Shown: in pieces, positions 43,599 through 51,800 of the stretch | Layout: each line of letters starts with the position of its first letter | How positions within the stretch are numbered: position 1 is the first letter of the stretch | Source: Bacteroidetes bacterium 46-16 | Lineage (GTDB): Bacteria; Bacteroidota; Bacteroidia; Chitinophagales; Chitinophagaceae | DNA: 64,000 nucleotides | Assembly (NCBI GenBank): GCA_001897835.1 | Contig: MKUN01000034.1 | Span: 1 to 64,000, forward strand | Direction of reading: 5' to 3' | Translations under genes and position numbers: made by a program | The notes under the pieces: model-generated | Seen by the model: only the letters and a program-made list of their open reading frames with translations | What the model was told of the DNA's origin: nothing | Databases searched by the model: none

Positions 43599-44807
43599 TT
43601 ATCTATCTGTAAAATCAGTAAAATGCCGTCCGTCATAACGGCATAGTCCCGTATTCCGGGTGCCAAACCAAAGATTTCCGTTCCTGTCGGCTATCATGCA
43701 CATCACATGGTTGTGGCTGAGTCCATCTTTAGTTGTAAATAACTTTAGCGATTTGCCATCATAGCACCACAATCCGCCATCTCCACCGTTTTTCACATTT
43801 CCACTATTATGTCCTAACCAAAGGTTCCCGTTTTTATCTTTCAACATGGAAACAAGTGTATCACTTTTAAGTCCCATTTTTTTATTAAGGTTGGAAAAGG
43901 TCTCTCCATCATATAAATAAACGCCATTAAATGGACTGAGTAACAACAAGCCTCCGTCCTCTGTTTCAATAATTGACCGAAAGGAATTGATATTATCCGG
44001 AGTGAAGCGAACCAGAGATTTTCCGTCATAACGCACTATGCCTTCACCTTTAGACCACGCTGATGCGAACCAGATATTTCCCTTTCGATCTTGCAGTATA
44101 ACTGATATATCTATTAATTGCAACTGCTTATTATTTATGAGGCTATCATCATCTAAAAAACGTGTAAAAAAGGGTCCCGCATTATCGTTGTCTGTGGAAG
44201 GGTTATGTGTATAAATTCCTTTACTTGTTCCAAACCATATTTTGCCGGTTTTATCTTGCATAATACTCCATACAAAATTGTCTCCTGTCTTAAAAGTATA
44301 TGGTAATCTCGTTTGAGTGGGCTTGCTAATAATATTTTCGGGTATTAAGAACAGCGTAAAGTCTTTGACTTCTGCTTGACCTTTGGAGGGTGTGTACCTA
44401 ATCACGCCTCTCCGTGTGCCAAACCAGATGTTTCCGGTCTTATCTTCCAAGCAACAAAGAATATCATTATGATTCAAATCATTCTTGAGGAAAAAATTAA
44501 TAAAGGATTTATGAGTAAAATTGACAAAAGAATTTCCGTTATAAACATAGATTCCATTGCCAGCAGTTCCGAACCACATATTTCCCTTCTTATCCTGCAA
44601 TCCACACTGAACAAAAAAAAAGTCTTCTGATAATCCAGGGATGAAATGATTTTTGACAATTTTTGGAGCCCCGTTCTTTATTGCTTCTTTTCCCTTCGGG
44701 CTATTTTTTGACCGTGGCGTGCTTTGAGCGTCACAGGCACATATAAACACAAGGAGAGTCAGCAATAGACAGATGTTGAGGGATAATATATAGTTGCTCT
44801 TTGACAA
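43599..44807 (-). CDS. Two-component-regulator-propeller lipoprotein
   Basis: 402 residues starting with a TTG at 44807 (no ATG is available before the lipobox; a stop is 4 bases upstream). A lipoprotein signal (about 1-24, FICAC) leads into a propeller of repeated 'NxWFGT' blades: GNMWFGTAGNG, GNIWFGTRRGV, KIWFGTSKGI, GNIWFASAWS, GNLWLGHNSG and GNLWFGTRNTG. These match the ligand-sensing blades of hybrid two-component sensors, but no kinase, Y_Y_Y or membrane part follows, so it is a free-standing sensor-type propeller. Base composition is AT-richer than neighbours, and related short repeats flank it. Confidence 0.8.
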   Translation of the reverse strand: MSKSNYILSLNICLLLTLLVFICACDAQSTPRSKNSPKGKEAIKNGAPKIVKNHFIPGLSEDFFFVQCGLQDKKGNMWFGTAGNGIYVYNGNSFVNFTHKSFINFFLKNDLNHNDILCCLEDKTGNIWFGTRRGVIRYTPSKGQAEVKDFTLFLIPENIISKPTQTRLPYTFKTGDNFVWSIMQDKTGKIWFGTSKGIYTHNPSTDNDNAGPFFTRFLDDDSLINNKQLQLIDISVILQDRKGNIWFASAWSKGEGIVRYDGKSLVRFTPDNINSFRSIIETEDGGLLLLSPFNGVYLYDGETFSNLNKKMGLKSDTLVSMLKDKNGNLWLGHNSGNVKNGGDGGLWCYDGKSLKLFTTKDGLSHNHVMCMIADRNGNLWFGTRNTGLCRYDGRHFTDFTDR

Positions 44808-44996
44808 AACTTAGCTTACGACTTTGTTCAATAGATTTATTAAAGATAATGAATGATCAAACAATGAGTCTGAAGATTGTTAACGTAATCGCTTATTTCA
44901 AAGTGCTTTTTATTGACCCAATCCATTTCAATAATTTGATTAATGGTTCTATTCCACTCCCATCATGTGCACATTGAGGAGCGGAATACGGTAATG

Positions 44997-45036
44997 ATCC
45001 GGGCTTCGCTTTTTTTATTTGCAAACGTAATGCTTA
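44997..45036. repeat. Second copy of the ATCCGGGCT repeat
   Basis: ATCCGGGCTTCGCT at 44997 followed by TTTT-rich sequence and GCAAACGTAATGCTT, matching the order ATCCGGGCT, CGC, T-run, GCAAGCGTGACGCTT of the copy at 43453-43500. It lies past the 3' end of the gene at 45034-45435 and slightly overlaps its stop. Confidence 0.5.
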
Positions 45037-45435
45037 GGCCTGCGGCTGTGCTGCGTTCCTGCCTTGCGAACGTTTCATACCTAAATATACCAGCGACAGA
45101 CCAAAGAATAAGGTAAGTGCAATAAATATTGGCCCAATGACAAAAGTGTCGAATGGATAAGGAAAACGCTCGCCGTTTAGATATTGGATGGACCATGTAA
45201 ATAATGCAAAGAATCCGTACATAGCGAATAAACTGCACAATGTGCCCAATACGATATAGACAATTTTATGCCGCAGAAAAAGCGGGAGTATAAACAAGGC
45301 ATTGATGATAAAGCCAGCCATGGATAGCTTGTGGTGCAATGCATCGCTTATGATATCGTAACTTCCTATAAAGGCAAAGTACAATGCGGGAATATGCTCC
45401 AGTAATTTGGACGATATGCGATCAAAGAATGGCAT
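45034..45435 (-). CDS. Four-helix membrane protein of unknown function
   Basis: 133 residues with about four hydrophobic helices, beginning MPFFDRISSKLLEHIPALYFAF and ending in a polar, basic tail (MKRSQGRNAAQPQA). No family recognised. A complete promoter (TTG 45470-45468, 20 bases, TAAATTTG 45447-45440) ends only four bases before the ATG, so the transcript is probably leaderless. Confidence 0.7.
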   Translation of the reverse strand: MPFFDRISSKLLEHIPALYFAFIGSYDIISDALHHKLSMAGFIINALFILPLFLRHKIVYIVLGTLCSLFAMYGFFALFTWSIQYLNGERFPYPFDTFVIGPIFIALTLFFGLSLVYLGMKRSQGRNAAQPQA

Positions 45436-45439
45436 TATT

Positions 45440-45470
45440 CAAATTTAAGAAAATGCATTGGGCCTGTCAA
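45440..45470 (-). promoter_or_regulatory. Promoter of a probably leaderless gene
   Basis: On the minus strand TTG (45470-45468), 20 bases, TAAATTTG (45447-45440), both exact consensus elements. The ATG lies at 45435, five bases away, where transcription itself should begin. Confidence 0.7.
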
Positions 45471-45499
45471 GCTTATTGTTGTATAAGCAACATTCGCTT

Positions 45500-46537
45500 T
45501 TACCTGAATAGTAGAAAAACGAAAGCAGAAGTTGCGATCGTACCGGCGATAAGCATGGCGGTAGTTCGCAATTGCTTTTTATTCCCCTCATACTTACTCA
45601 GGCCAGGATACCATACACGGCCTATGATAAAACCGCTGATGAGGCCGCCGATGTGGGCAGCATTGTCGATATTGCCCTGCAGGCCATACATGAGATTGAG
45701 CACTACGAAGAAGAGGATACTGCGCAGCATGGTCTTGCGGTAGGTCTTTTTGAGATAGCCGGTTGTGAGCAGGGCAAGGAATACCCCATACATACCGAAT
45801 ATGGCGCCCGATGCGCCTACGCCCACACTATTGCCATGCATTATAAGACTTAGGAGGCCTGCGCCGATGCCTGTGAGCAGGTAAGATGCTGCAAAGCGCA
45901 GCTTGCCCATCATAGGCTCGAGGAACATGCCGATATAGAGGAGGCCAAAACTATTGGTGGCCAGGTGCAATATGCCTGCATGCAGAAACATGTAAGTAAT
46001 GAGCCGCCACCACTGGACATGAACAGTAGCTGCGCGCAGATTACCACCCCATTGGTAAAGCTCTTGTGCCGTAGGGTGCAGGAAAGAAATGCCCGCGAGC
46101 ACCATGAGCAGCAGTACCGCAGTATTGATATACATGAGCAGGGGCGTAACGAGGTAGCTTTTTGAGGGCACTAAAGCACCCAGCTTTTCCCTGTGCATGG
46201 GGTGCAGGTTACGCTCGGCGATGCGGGCTTCTTCAAGCTGTTTTTCGATAGCTGTTTTCAGCGCTGCTACATTCTGCAAGATCAGCTCGTGGTGGTTGTA
46301 ATATTCGTTTGCCGGCCTTGATGATAGCTGCGCGGTCTCTTTGCCCACAGCGATGGTAATGTATTCACCCAGTTCACTGCCGTTTATACTAAGGCAGGTG
46401 ATACTGTTGGCCGTGCGGTTGGTTAGCGGCCATTGCCGCTGCAGCATGGCCTGCTGTACTATGTCCAGGTATTGTTCGGGCTTAAGGCCATGAATCGGCA
46501 AATCTTCTGTATGTGTCCACTTTTCTACCAGTTCCAT
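45500..46537 (-). CDS. Rhomboid-family intramembrane serine protease
   Basis: 345 residues from the ATG at 46537 (a GTG six bases before adds two). Residues 1-125 are a soluble cytosolic domain with no known family. The six-helix rhomboid core follows: an HAGILHLATNSFG segment (H191, N195), catalytic serine in GASGAIFG (S243) and catalytic histidine in AHIGG (H295). It cleaves single-pass proteins within the membrane; substrate unknown. Single gene. Confidence 0.92.
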   Translation of the reverse strand: MELVEKWTHTEDLPIHGLKPEQYLDIVQQAMLQRQWPLTNRTANSITCLSINGSELGEYITIAVGKETAQLSSRPANEYYNHHELILQNVAALKTAIEKQLEEARIAERNLHPMHREKLGALVPSKSYLVTPLLMYINTAVLLLMVLAGISFLHPTAQELYQWGGNLRAATVHVQWWRLITYMFLHAGILHLATNSFGLLYIGMFLEPMMGKLRFAASYLLTGIGAGLLSLIMHGNSVGVGASGAIFGMYGVFLALLTTGYLKKTYRKTMLRSILFFVVLNLMYGLQGNIDNAAHIGGLISGFIIGRVWYPGLSKYEGNKKQLRTTAMLIAGTIATSAFVFLLFR

Positions 46538-46948
46538 ACGCACTACTTAGTATAAAGATAAAAGAGTAGGTCAAACAGTATGCCGTGCAAGAGGTGGTGA
46601 CAATGTGGCAGGCTTATCAACTTTTGGTTAGTAGAAGAGCTCAAGGCACGCAAATACTTGCTTTTGTATTTACCACATTATTTTTTCTGTTCACCCCATT
46701 ATGTTATCGATCAATTTGAAATGCATGTAATAAAAAGAATGTGGATGGCCGGGAGTCGAAAATTTATATATACTTATCGTCATGACCGTCAGTGAGTTGA
46801 CCCTAAATGATCGTTTTTTGTGTATTGCCTGTAGACGTATGGCTAGCCAGCTTTTGAGGCGTGCCTATAGTTGCCGCCTGTGGTCTTCTGCCAATTGTGC
46901 ACATCATAATTCCCTAACTTGAATTATTGTTAACTGAATAAATAGCAT
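46538..46948. other. 411-base spacer without supported genes
   Basis: Between divergent rhomboid and Omp28-like genes. I see no reading frame of note, no tRNA and no good hairpin. A partial promoter match (TATCTTTA, reverse complement of 46553-46560) faces the rhomboid gene, but no -33 element is at the right distance. Confidence 0.5.
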
Positions 46949-48832
46949 ATGCGCACACGTATCCTTTATGTACTTTTTTTCTGCATATTCCTTTGTTTAA
47001 ATGCCACCGGCCAGGTGATCATTTACAGCGAAGATTTTGAGTCTGTTTCCGGCAGGGATATACCTGTAGGCTGGACAAGTGCAGCAACCGATACACCCGG
47101 CTGGATAGGCTGCACCACAGCTACCATTAGCAGTGGCCAGTATATTGTACCAGCCCACACCCACTTCGTGGGTATCAACGATGACCGGTATAATGTAAAC
47201 CTGCCCGGGCATAATAATATTGACGACAAACTTACCAGCCCTTCATTCAGCCTCGCATCGCTCAGCCTGCCTTTCTTACAGTTCAGCCAGTTTTTTGCCG
47301 GACAAGGGGAGACGGCCACGGTAGAGGTATCGGTAGATGGCGGCAGCACCTGGGTATATATCGATAGCTTAATTTATACGGGTATGCCGATAGCCTGGCA
47401 GGTGCGAAATATCAGCCTTCAGCAGTTTGCAGGGCAAGCTGATGTAAGATTAAGGTTTGGCTACAGCGACCTGGGTAATTGGCAGTTTGGTAATTCTATA
47501 GATGATATACTGGTTTACCAGCCCGAGGATTATGATGTATCAACAGATAAGGTACAGGTAGCCAAGATACTGCTTAACAATACACCGCTGAAGGTAGTGG
47601 TTACCAACCAGGGGGCACAGGTGATCAGCTCGCTGGATATGAATTACAGCATAGATGCAGGAGCTCCTGTTAACCAGACCTTTAATGGCCTGAATATTAT
47701 TCCTTATGCAAGCGATACGCTTACATTCTCTGTAAATATAAATGGTTTGCCTATCGACTCTTCTTATACCGTAGCTGTATATGCCACGGCTGTTAACGGG
47801 AACCCTGATGCACACCCTGCAGATAACCAGGTTTCGAAAACCGTTATTATAGGCAGTAGCTCCGTACAGCGTTCTGTACTCTTCGAAGAATGCACTTCTT
47901 CTACCTGTCCGCCCTGCGCCGGTTTTGCCAGCCATTACGATCCTATATGGGAGGCCCTGGGTGCAAACATACCCGATTCTAACTTTAACATCATAAAATA
48001 TCAGCAAAATTTTCCGGCTCCTTACGACTCTTCTTATAATACTTATGCCGGGCAGCGCTATGGCTACTACAATATGTACGGTATACCGGCCCTGGAAATG
48101 GATGGCTCGGAAGAGGGCCCTATAGACCCGCTTCTGCACAAGCTCGTTCCCGCCTACCTGACCATGACGGGCAACTACATATACAATGCAAGCGTGGACT
48201 CGGTATATGTTACGGTTACCGTTACACCGCATTTTACTGCCGTGGGCAATTACAGACTCCGTGTAGCACTTACAGAAAACCATTATCAAAATCCAAATAA
48301 CTTAAATGGTCAACTGGATTATTATGATGTAGAACGCGACATGTTGCCCGATGCTACGGGAACGGCAACAGATACTTTTATCGATGGCGTGACTAAGACA
48401 TACACCTTTAAGACCAATGTGACTTCAGGCAATGTGCACAAGAACAGCCATACCTTCTGGGGAAGCCCTGCCAATAGCCATATGGTGGCATTTGTACAGG
48501 ATGATGATACCCGGGAGGTGTTACAATCAATAATAGCTGCGCCTGCCCATCCCACCGGGATGCCTAATGTTTCGGCTATAACGGATGTTTTTGTTTATCC
48601 TGATCCGGCCAGCACAGTGACCCATGTTACATTTGGCCTGGAAAGCACGCAGCAGGTAAGCGTAAGGCTGACCAATATTGAAGGACGTGAACTATATAAT
48701 AACACGGAGCTGATGAAGAGCGGTACACATACGGTAACCATACCGACTGAAAACTTGGCCGCAGGCCTGTACCTGGTCATGATCAGTACGCCATCGGGTA
48801 ATGCTGTGCATAAACTGAATGTAGTAAACTAA
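46949..48832 (+). CDS. Omp28-related T9SS-exported protein
   Basis: 627 residues: signal peptide (about 1-22, ending ATG|Q), a choice-of-anchor/MAM-like jelly roll (about 25-190; EDFESVSG, VGWTSA), a strand-rich linker, an Omp28-like thioredoxin-fold domain (about 305-440) with FEECTSSTCPPC, whose CPPC pair resembles a redox site, and a type A T9SS sorting domain (VYPDPAST, LAAGLYLV). Secreted to the surface. Omp28 proteins are otherwise adhesins of unknown activity. A strong terminator follows. Confidence 0.85.
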   Translation: MRTRILYVLFFCIFLCLNATGQVIIYSEDFESVSGRDIPVGWTSAATDTPGWIGCTTATISSGQYIVPAHTHFVGINDDRYNVNLPGHNNIDDKLTSPSFSLASLSLPFLQFSQFFAGQGETATVEVSVDGGSTWVYIDSLIYTGMPIAWQVRNISLQQFAGQADVRLRFGYSDLGNWQFGNSIDDILVYQPEDYDVSTDKVQVAKILLNNTPLKVVVTNQGAQVISSLDMNYSIDAGAPVNQTFNGLNIIPYASDTLTFSVNINGLPIDSSYTVAVYATAVNGNPDAHPADNQVSKTVIIGSSSVQRSVLFEECTSSTCPPCAGFASHYDPIWEALGANIPDSNFNIIKYQQNFPAPYDSSYNTYAGQRYGYYNMYGIPALEMDGSEEGPIDPLLHKLVPAYLTMTGNYIYNASVDSVYVTVTVTPHFTAVGNYRLRVALTENHYQNPNNLNGQLDYYDVERDMLPDATGTATDTFIDGVTKTYTFKTNVTSGNVHKNSHTFWGSPANSHMVAFVQDDDTREVLQSIIAAPAHPTGMPNVSAITDVFVYPDPASTVTHVTFGLESTQQVSVRLTNIEGRELYNNTELMKSGTHTVTIPTENLAAGLYLVMISTPSGNAVHKLNVVN

Positions 48833-48900
48833 GAGTTGTACCGTGCCAGTTGGCCGGGGTGGCATATAACTGTACACACATAAAGTGAAGCTGTGTAAAA

Positions 48901-48934
48901 TAAAAGCAGCCCGGTATTTTCCGGGCTGCTTTTA
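48901..48934. terminator. Bidirectional terminator between convergent genes
   Basis: A perfect 14-bp stem (48901-48914 with 48921-48934) with loop TATTTT and a T6 tail on the plus strand, 68 bases after the Omp28-like gene. The stem includes the stop codon of the minus-strand gene (48932-48934). Confidence 0.9.
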
Positions 48935-50329
48935 TTTTTTTAAGATCTTATTATTGTAAATATACTGTCCATTGCTATCCATGATCTGTATAAGGTACAG
49001 GCCGGGGTGCAACTGTACAGGATATGTTGCCGTTCCTGCACGGGCTATTTGCTGCATGCTGCTTAATACACGCCCGGTCATGTCCCTGCATACTATGGAT
49101 ATACCACTATTGACATAGGCATCAGGAAAGTGGATGCTAATATTGTTTTCAACAGGGTTAACAACATATATGCCGTTGTTTTGCCGCAGGTTTGTTACGT
49201 AGGTGGGTAGTTCCGGATCGGCAGGACTACTGCCGGTGGCATTGCTTTGTACCAGCAGATCGGCCATCACCGGGTATTTGTTCGACATCTGGAAAATGGC
49301 TTCGATCACATCTGCAGGTGCGGATGTATTTATGGTTTGCGAATTGTCGTTTACCGAGCGGCCCAAACGATGTCCGTCGTTACCGATGGTACGGTAGGAA
49401 TTGGGGATATAGGAGATGTAATTGGCGCTATGCGCTATCCAGGGCGAGAGGAATATATGATCGTACCATGATTTGGCACCACCACTGGTGCCGCAGGCAT
49501 TAGGCTGGCTGGCGCTTTGCCGGGTAGAGGTAGTAAGGTTTGCCGTATAGGGGGTAGCATTGTTGTCCCAATTGGCGGGGTAAGTATATGTATTATCGAG
49601 GCTAAACGGCGGATCAAAAAAACGGAAGCTTGTATCGGTGGGGTTGCTGAGTGTTTGGTAACAACTTTCGTTCGTATACCGGGTATTATAATCGCCCATA
49701 TTGATCATATTGGGCAGGGCGGAGAAATGTTGTTGTATTAGCTGCATCTCTCCTGCGATCTGTGCGCCGCGTAGCTGCTCATTGGATGAGCCGGATTGTG
49801 TATGGTTCAATACCACATAGAGAAATGTTGTATCGTGCATGGTGGCTAGTGCAGGGTCTTTATAATATAGTTTATAGGTATTAAAATCGGTAATGTTGGC
49901 GTAGTTGCAGGTTATACCCGCAAAGCCCAGCTTGTGCTTGTTGTAAAATAATACCGACATATTATCGGCCTGTGAGGTATTGGTATAAGTGCAATACGCG
50001 TAGCGGTCGGGGTAAGCGGCATTCAGCGCGAATTGCAGCACAGAATCGCCGAAGCCGATAGGGGCTGTGCCATGAAAGTCATTAGGCCCCAGGCGTATGG
50101 AGCCCATTTTTACCAGGCCAATGATATCGGGATTGGTATAGGCTACTATTGTTTCGAGGTAGTTGTGGTAGGTGCCGGTAGCGCCCTGGCAGGATGGGTT
50201 GCCTCCATAATCCAGTACATTATAAGACATGACCTTTAAGGTATCTGTCTGCGCGCCTGCGTGCCCGGCAGCCATAAATAAAAAAACACCGAGCAAAAGG
50301 TTTGTTGCAGAAAGGAATAGTTGTTTCAT
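48932..50329 (-). CDS. Secreted endonuclease/exonuclease/phosphatase-like protein, T9SS
   Basis: 465 residues from the ATG at 50329; upstream reading adds eight residues before the signal peptide. After the signal (about 1-26, ending AGAQ) comes an EEP-superfamily domain (about 32-345): MSYNVLDYGG (catalytic-type asparagine N37), LYVVLNH, NMGDYNTR and DHIFLSP. The glutamate expected in the 'DIIGLxE' strand is K74 (IIGLVKMG) here, and the usual SDH end is replaced by NDGHR, so activity is doubtful. A T9SS sorting domain ends it (VENNISIHFPDA, LHPGLYLI). Confidence 0.82.
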   Translation of the reverse strand: MKQLFLSATNLLLGVFLFMAAGHAGAQTDTLKVMSYNVLDYGGNPSCQGATGTYHNYLETIVAYTNPDIIGLVKMGSIRLGPNDFHGTAPIGFGDSVLQFALNAAYPDRYAYCTYTNTSQADNMSVLFYNKHKLGFAGITCNYANITDFNTYKLYYKDPALATMHDTTFLYVVLNHTQSGSSNEQLRGAQIAGEMQLIQQHFSALPNMINMGDYNTRYTNESCYQTLSNPTDTSFRFFDPPFSLDNTYTYPANWDNNATPYTANLTTSTRQSASQPNACGTSGGAKSWYDHIFLSPWIAHSANYISYIPNSYRTIGNDGHRLGRSVNDNSQTINTSAPADVIEAIFQMSNKYPVMADLLVQSNATGSSPADPELPTYVTNLRQNNGIYVVNPVENNISIHFPDAYVNSGISIVCRDMTGRVLSSMQQIARAGTATYPVQLHPGLYLIQIMDSNGQYIYNNKILKK

Positions 50330-50342
50330 ATACGGGGGTAAA

Positions 50343-50376
50343 AAAAGGGCCATGCCATACCAGGCATGGCCCTTTT
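50343..50376 (-). terminator. Terminator of the beta-helix lipoprotein gene
   Basis: A 14-bp perfect stem (50343-50356 with 50363-50376, GGGCCATGCC core) and six-base loop, 12 bases after the stop at 50388. On the minus strand a run of T follows (50337-50342). Confidence 0.88.
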
Positions 50377-50387
50377 ATAAGAAAGTA

Positions 50388-51767
50388 TTAATGTTTATTA
50401 CCGTTGCCGTTAGCCTGGTAGCAACCAATGTCGGAGCCGGGAGCAGTGAGTTCTGAAGCACCGAAGTTAGCATTTACAGGTACCGCAGCCAGCGGGCTGA
50501 AGCCTGTAAAGCCTTTACCTAATGCCGGTGAGCCTGATTGCAGGTGGAAGTCATAACCGCTGGTATAGGATATGCCAATCACATCGTAAGGTGAAGGCAG
50601 CGGGAAGTTGACGAACTTAGGATCGTTCTGGTGCAATAATGAAGAGCCATCATAAGGATCGCCAAGGTTATAACCGCCGGGTAAGAAGGTGGCTGGGGCC
50701 GGAATGTCCGTAGACTGTGGTACGGTGATGTAACCAAGTGGATAAAACTCGTTCACTATATCCAGCGAGTCTCCGTAGTTAAAAGTATTGCCGTAGTGCA
50801 TATTGGCAGTATCGGCCGAAGGATTGTTCACGATACGCAGGCCGTATTTGCAATTCACCACCAGGTTGTTGTAAGCAGATCCCTTCGCACCTTCTTCATA
50901 ATTGATACAGCCACCACGTCCGCTTGATGACCTGCGCCATCCGCAGTTAATGTATGTGTTGTTATACATGTTCACGTTTGTCTGCGGGCCGTCGTTAGAG
51001 CCTTTATCCGATGCTTTGGTGCCATTGGTAGCGCAACCAACGAAGAGGTTGTAAGCCATATCGCCTACAGAGCCGTGTTTGGCATTGAATACGTCGCCAC
51101 CGGTGTAACCTGCTTTTTCGATCGTATTGCGCATGATGCTGAATTTGCCACCTGCTATGCGTATGGCATCGTCATCGCAACCATATATCCACGAGTCTTC
51201 GAGTACCATGGTACCGTTCGAATTCTGGAACCAGATAACATAAGAATCATCGCCGGTAGAGATGCCCGGTAGCGGTGCTGTGGCAAATACACCCCCGCCA
51301 TACTCGAGATGCGTCCACCTTACTACTAACAACTGGCAAGAAGTGTCGCAGTTTATGCCTGTCCATTTACCTGCATAAGCAGGGTCAACACTTGGATCCT
51401 GGCCGGGATTATCTGTTTTGCTTACGCCATCTACTGTTATCCAGTTGGGCTGATCTTTAGTGCCGAGGGAGAGTAATGTGCCTTTTACCACAATGGTAGC
51501 GGCAGGTGACATATTGATCCTTACGCCGGGTTGTATCAGCAGTGTGTCGCCTGCATTCACGGTCACGTCGCAGCTAATGCTGTACGTTTTGCCGGTTTCC
51601 ATGGTGCCGTTGATCGCGCCGCAAAGTGGTTGTGAATCACTCACAGGCTGGCCTATCTGGAAGGGAGGCTGTGAGATCGTAGCATTATCCGATGACTTCT
51701 TTTTACAAGAAGTTGCCAGCAATGAGCTTGCCGCAATTGTTACCAGGACTAAGTGTAATTGTTTCAT
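50388..51767 (-). CDS. Beta-helix-type lipoprotein partnered with TonB receptor
   Basis: 459 residues with a lipoprotein signal (about 1-21, LLATSC) and a serine-rich start. The body has glycine/asparagine turns typical of right-handed parallel beta-helices (IVVKGTLLSLG, MVLEDSWIYG, IMRNTIEKAG, NMYNNTYINCG, AYNNLVVNCKYG), as in pectate-lyase-like or polymorphic-OMP proteins; no catalytic residues are recognised. It starts 33 bases after the TonB receptor gene and thus sits where a SusD-like partner would be, but it is not SusD. Confidence 0.75.
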   Translation of the reverse strand: MKQLHLVLVTIAASSLLATSCKKKSSDNATISQPPFQIGQPVSDSQPLCGAINGTMETGKTYSISCDVTVNAGDTLLIQPGVRINMSPAATIVVKGTLLSLGTKDQPNWITVDGVSKTDNPGQDPSVDPAYAGKWTGINCDTSCQLLVVRWTHLEYGGGVFATAPLPGISTGDDSYVIWFQNSNGTMVLEDSWIYGCDDDAIRIAGGKFSIMRNTIEKAGYTGGDVFNAKHGSVGDMAYNLFVGCATNGTKASDKGSNDGPQTNVNMYNNTYINCGWRRSSSGRGGCINYEEGAKGSAYNNLVVNCKYGLRIVNNPSADTANMHYGNTFNYGDSLDIVNEFYPLGYITVPQSTDIPAPATFLPGGYNLGDPYDGSSLLHQNDPKFVNFPLPSPYDVIGISYTSGYDFHLQSGSPALGKGFTGFSPLAAVPVNANFGASELTAPGSDIGCYQANGNGNKH

Positions 51768-51800
51768 TTATTGTATGTTTTATTGTTGTGTACAGATGAC

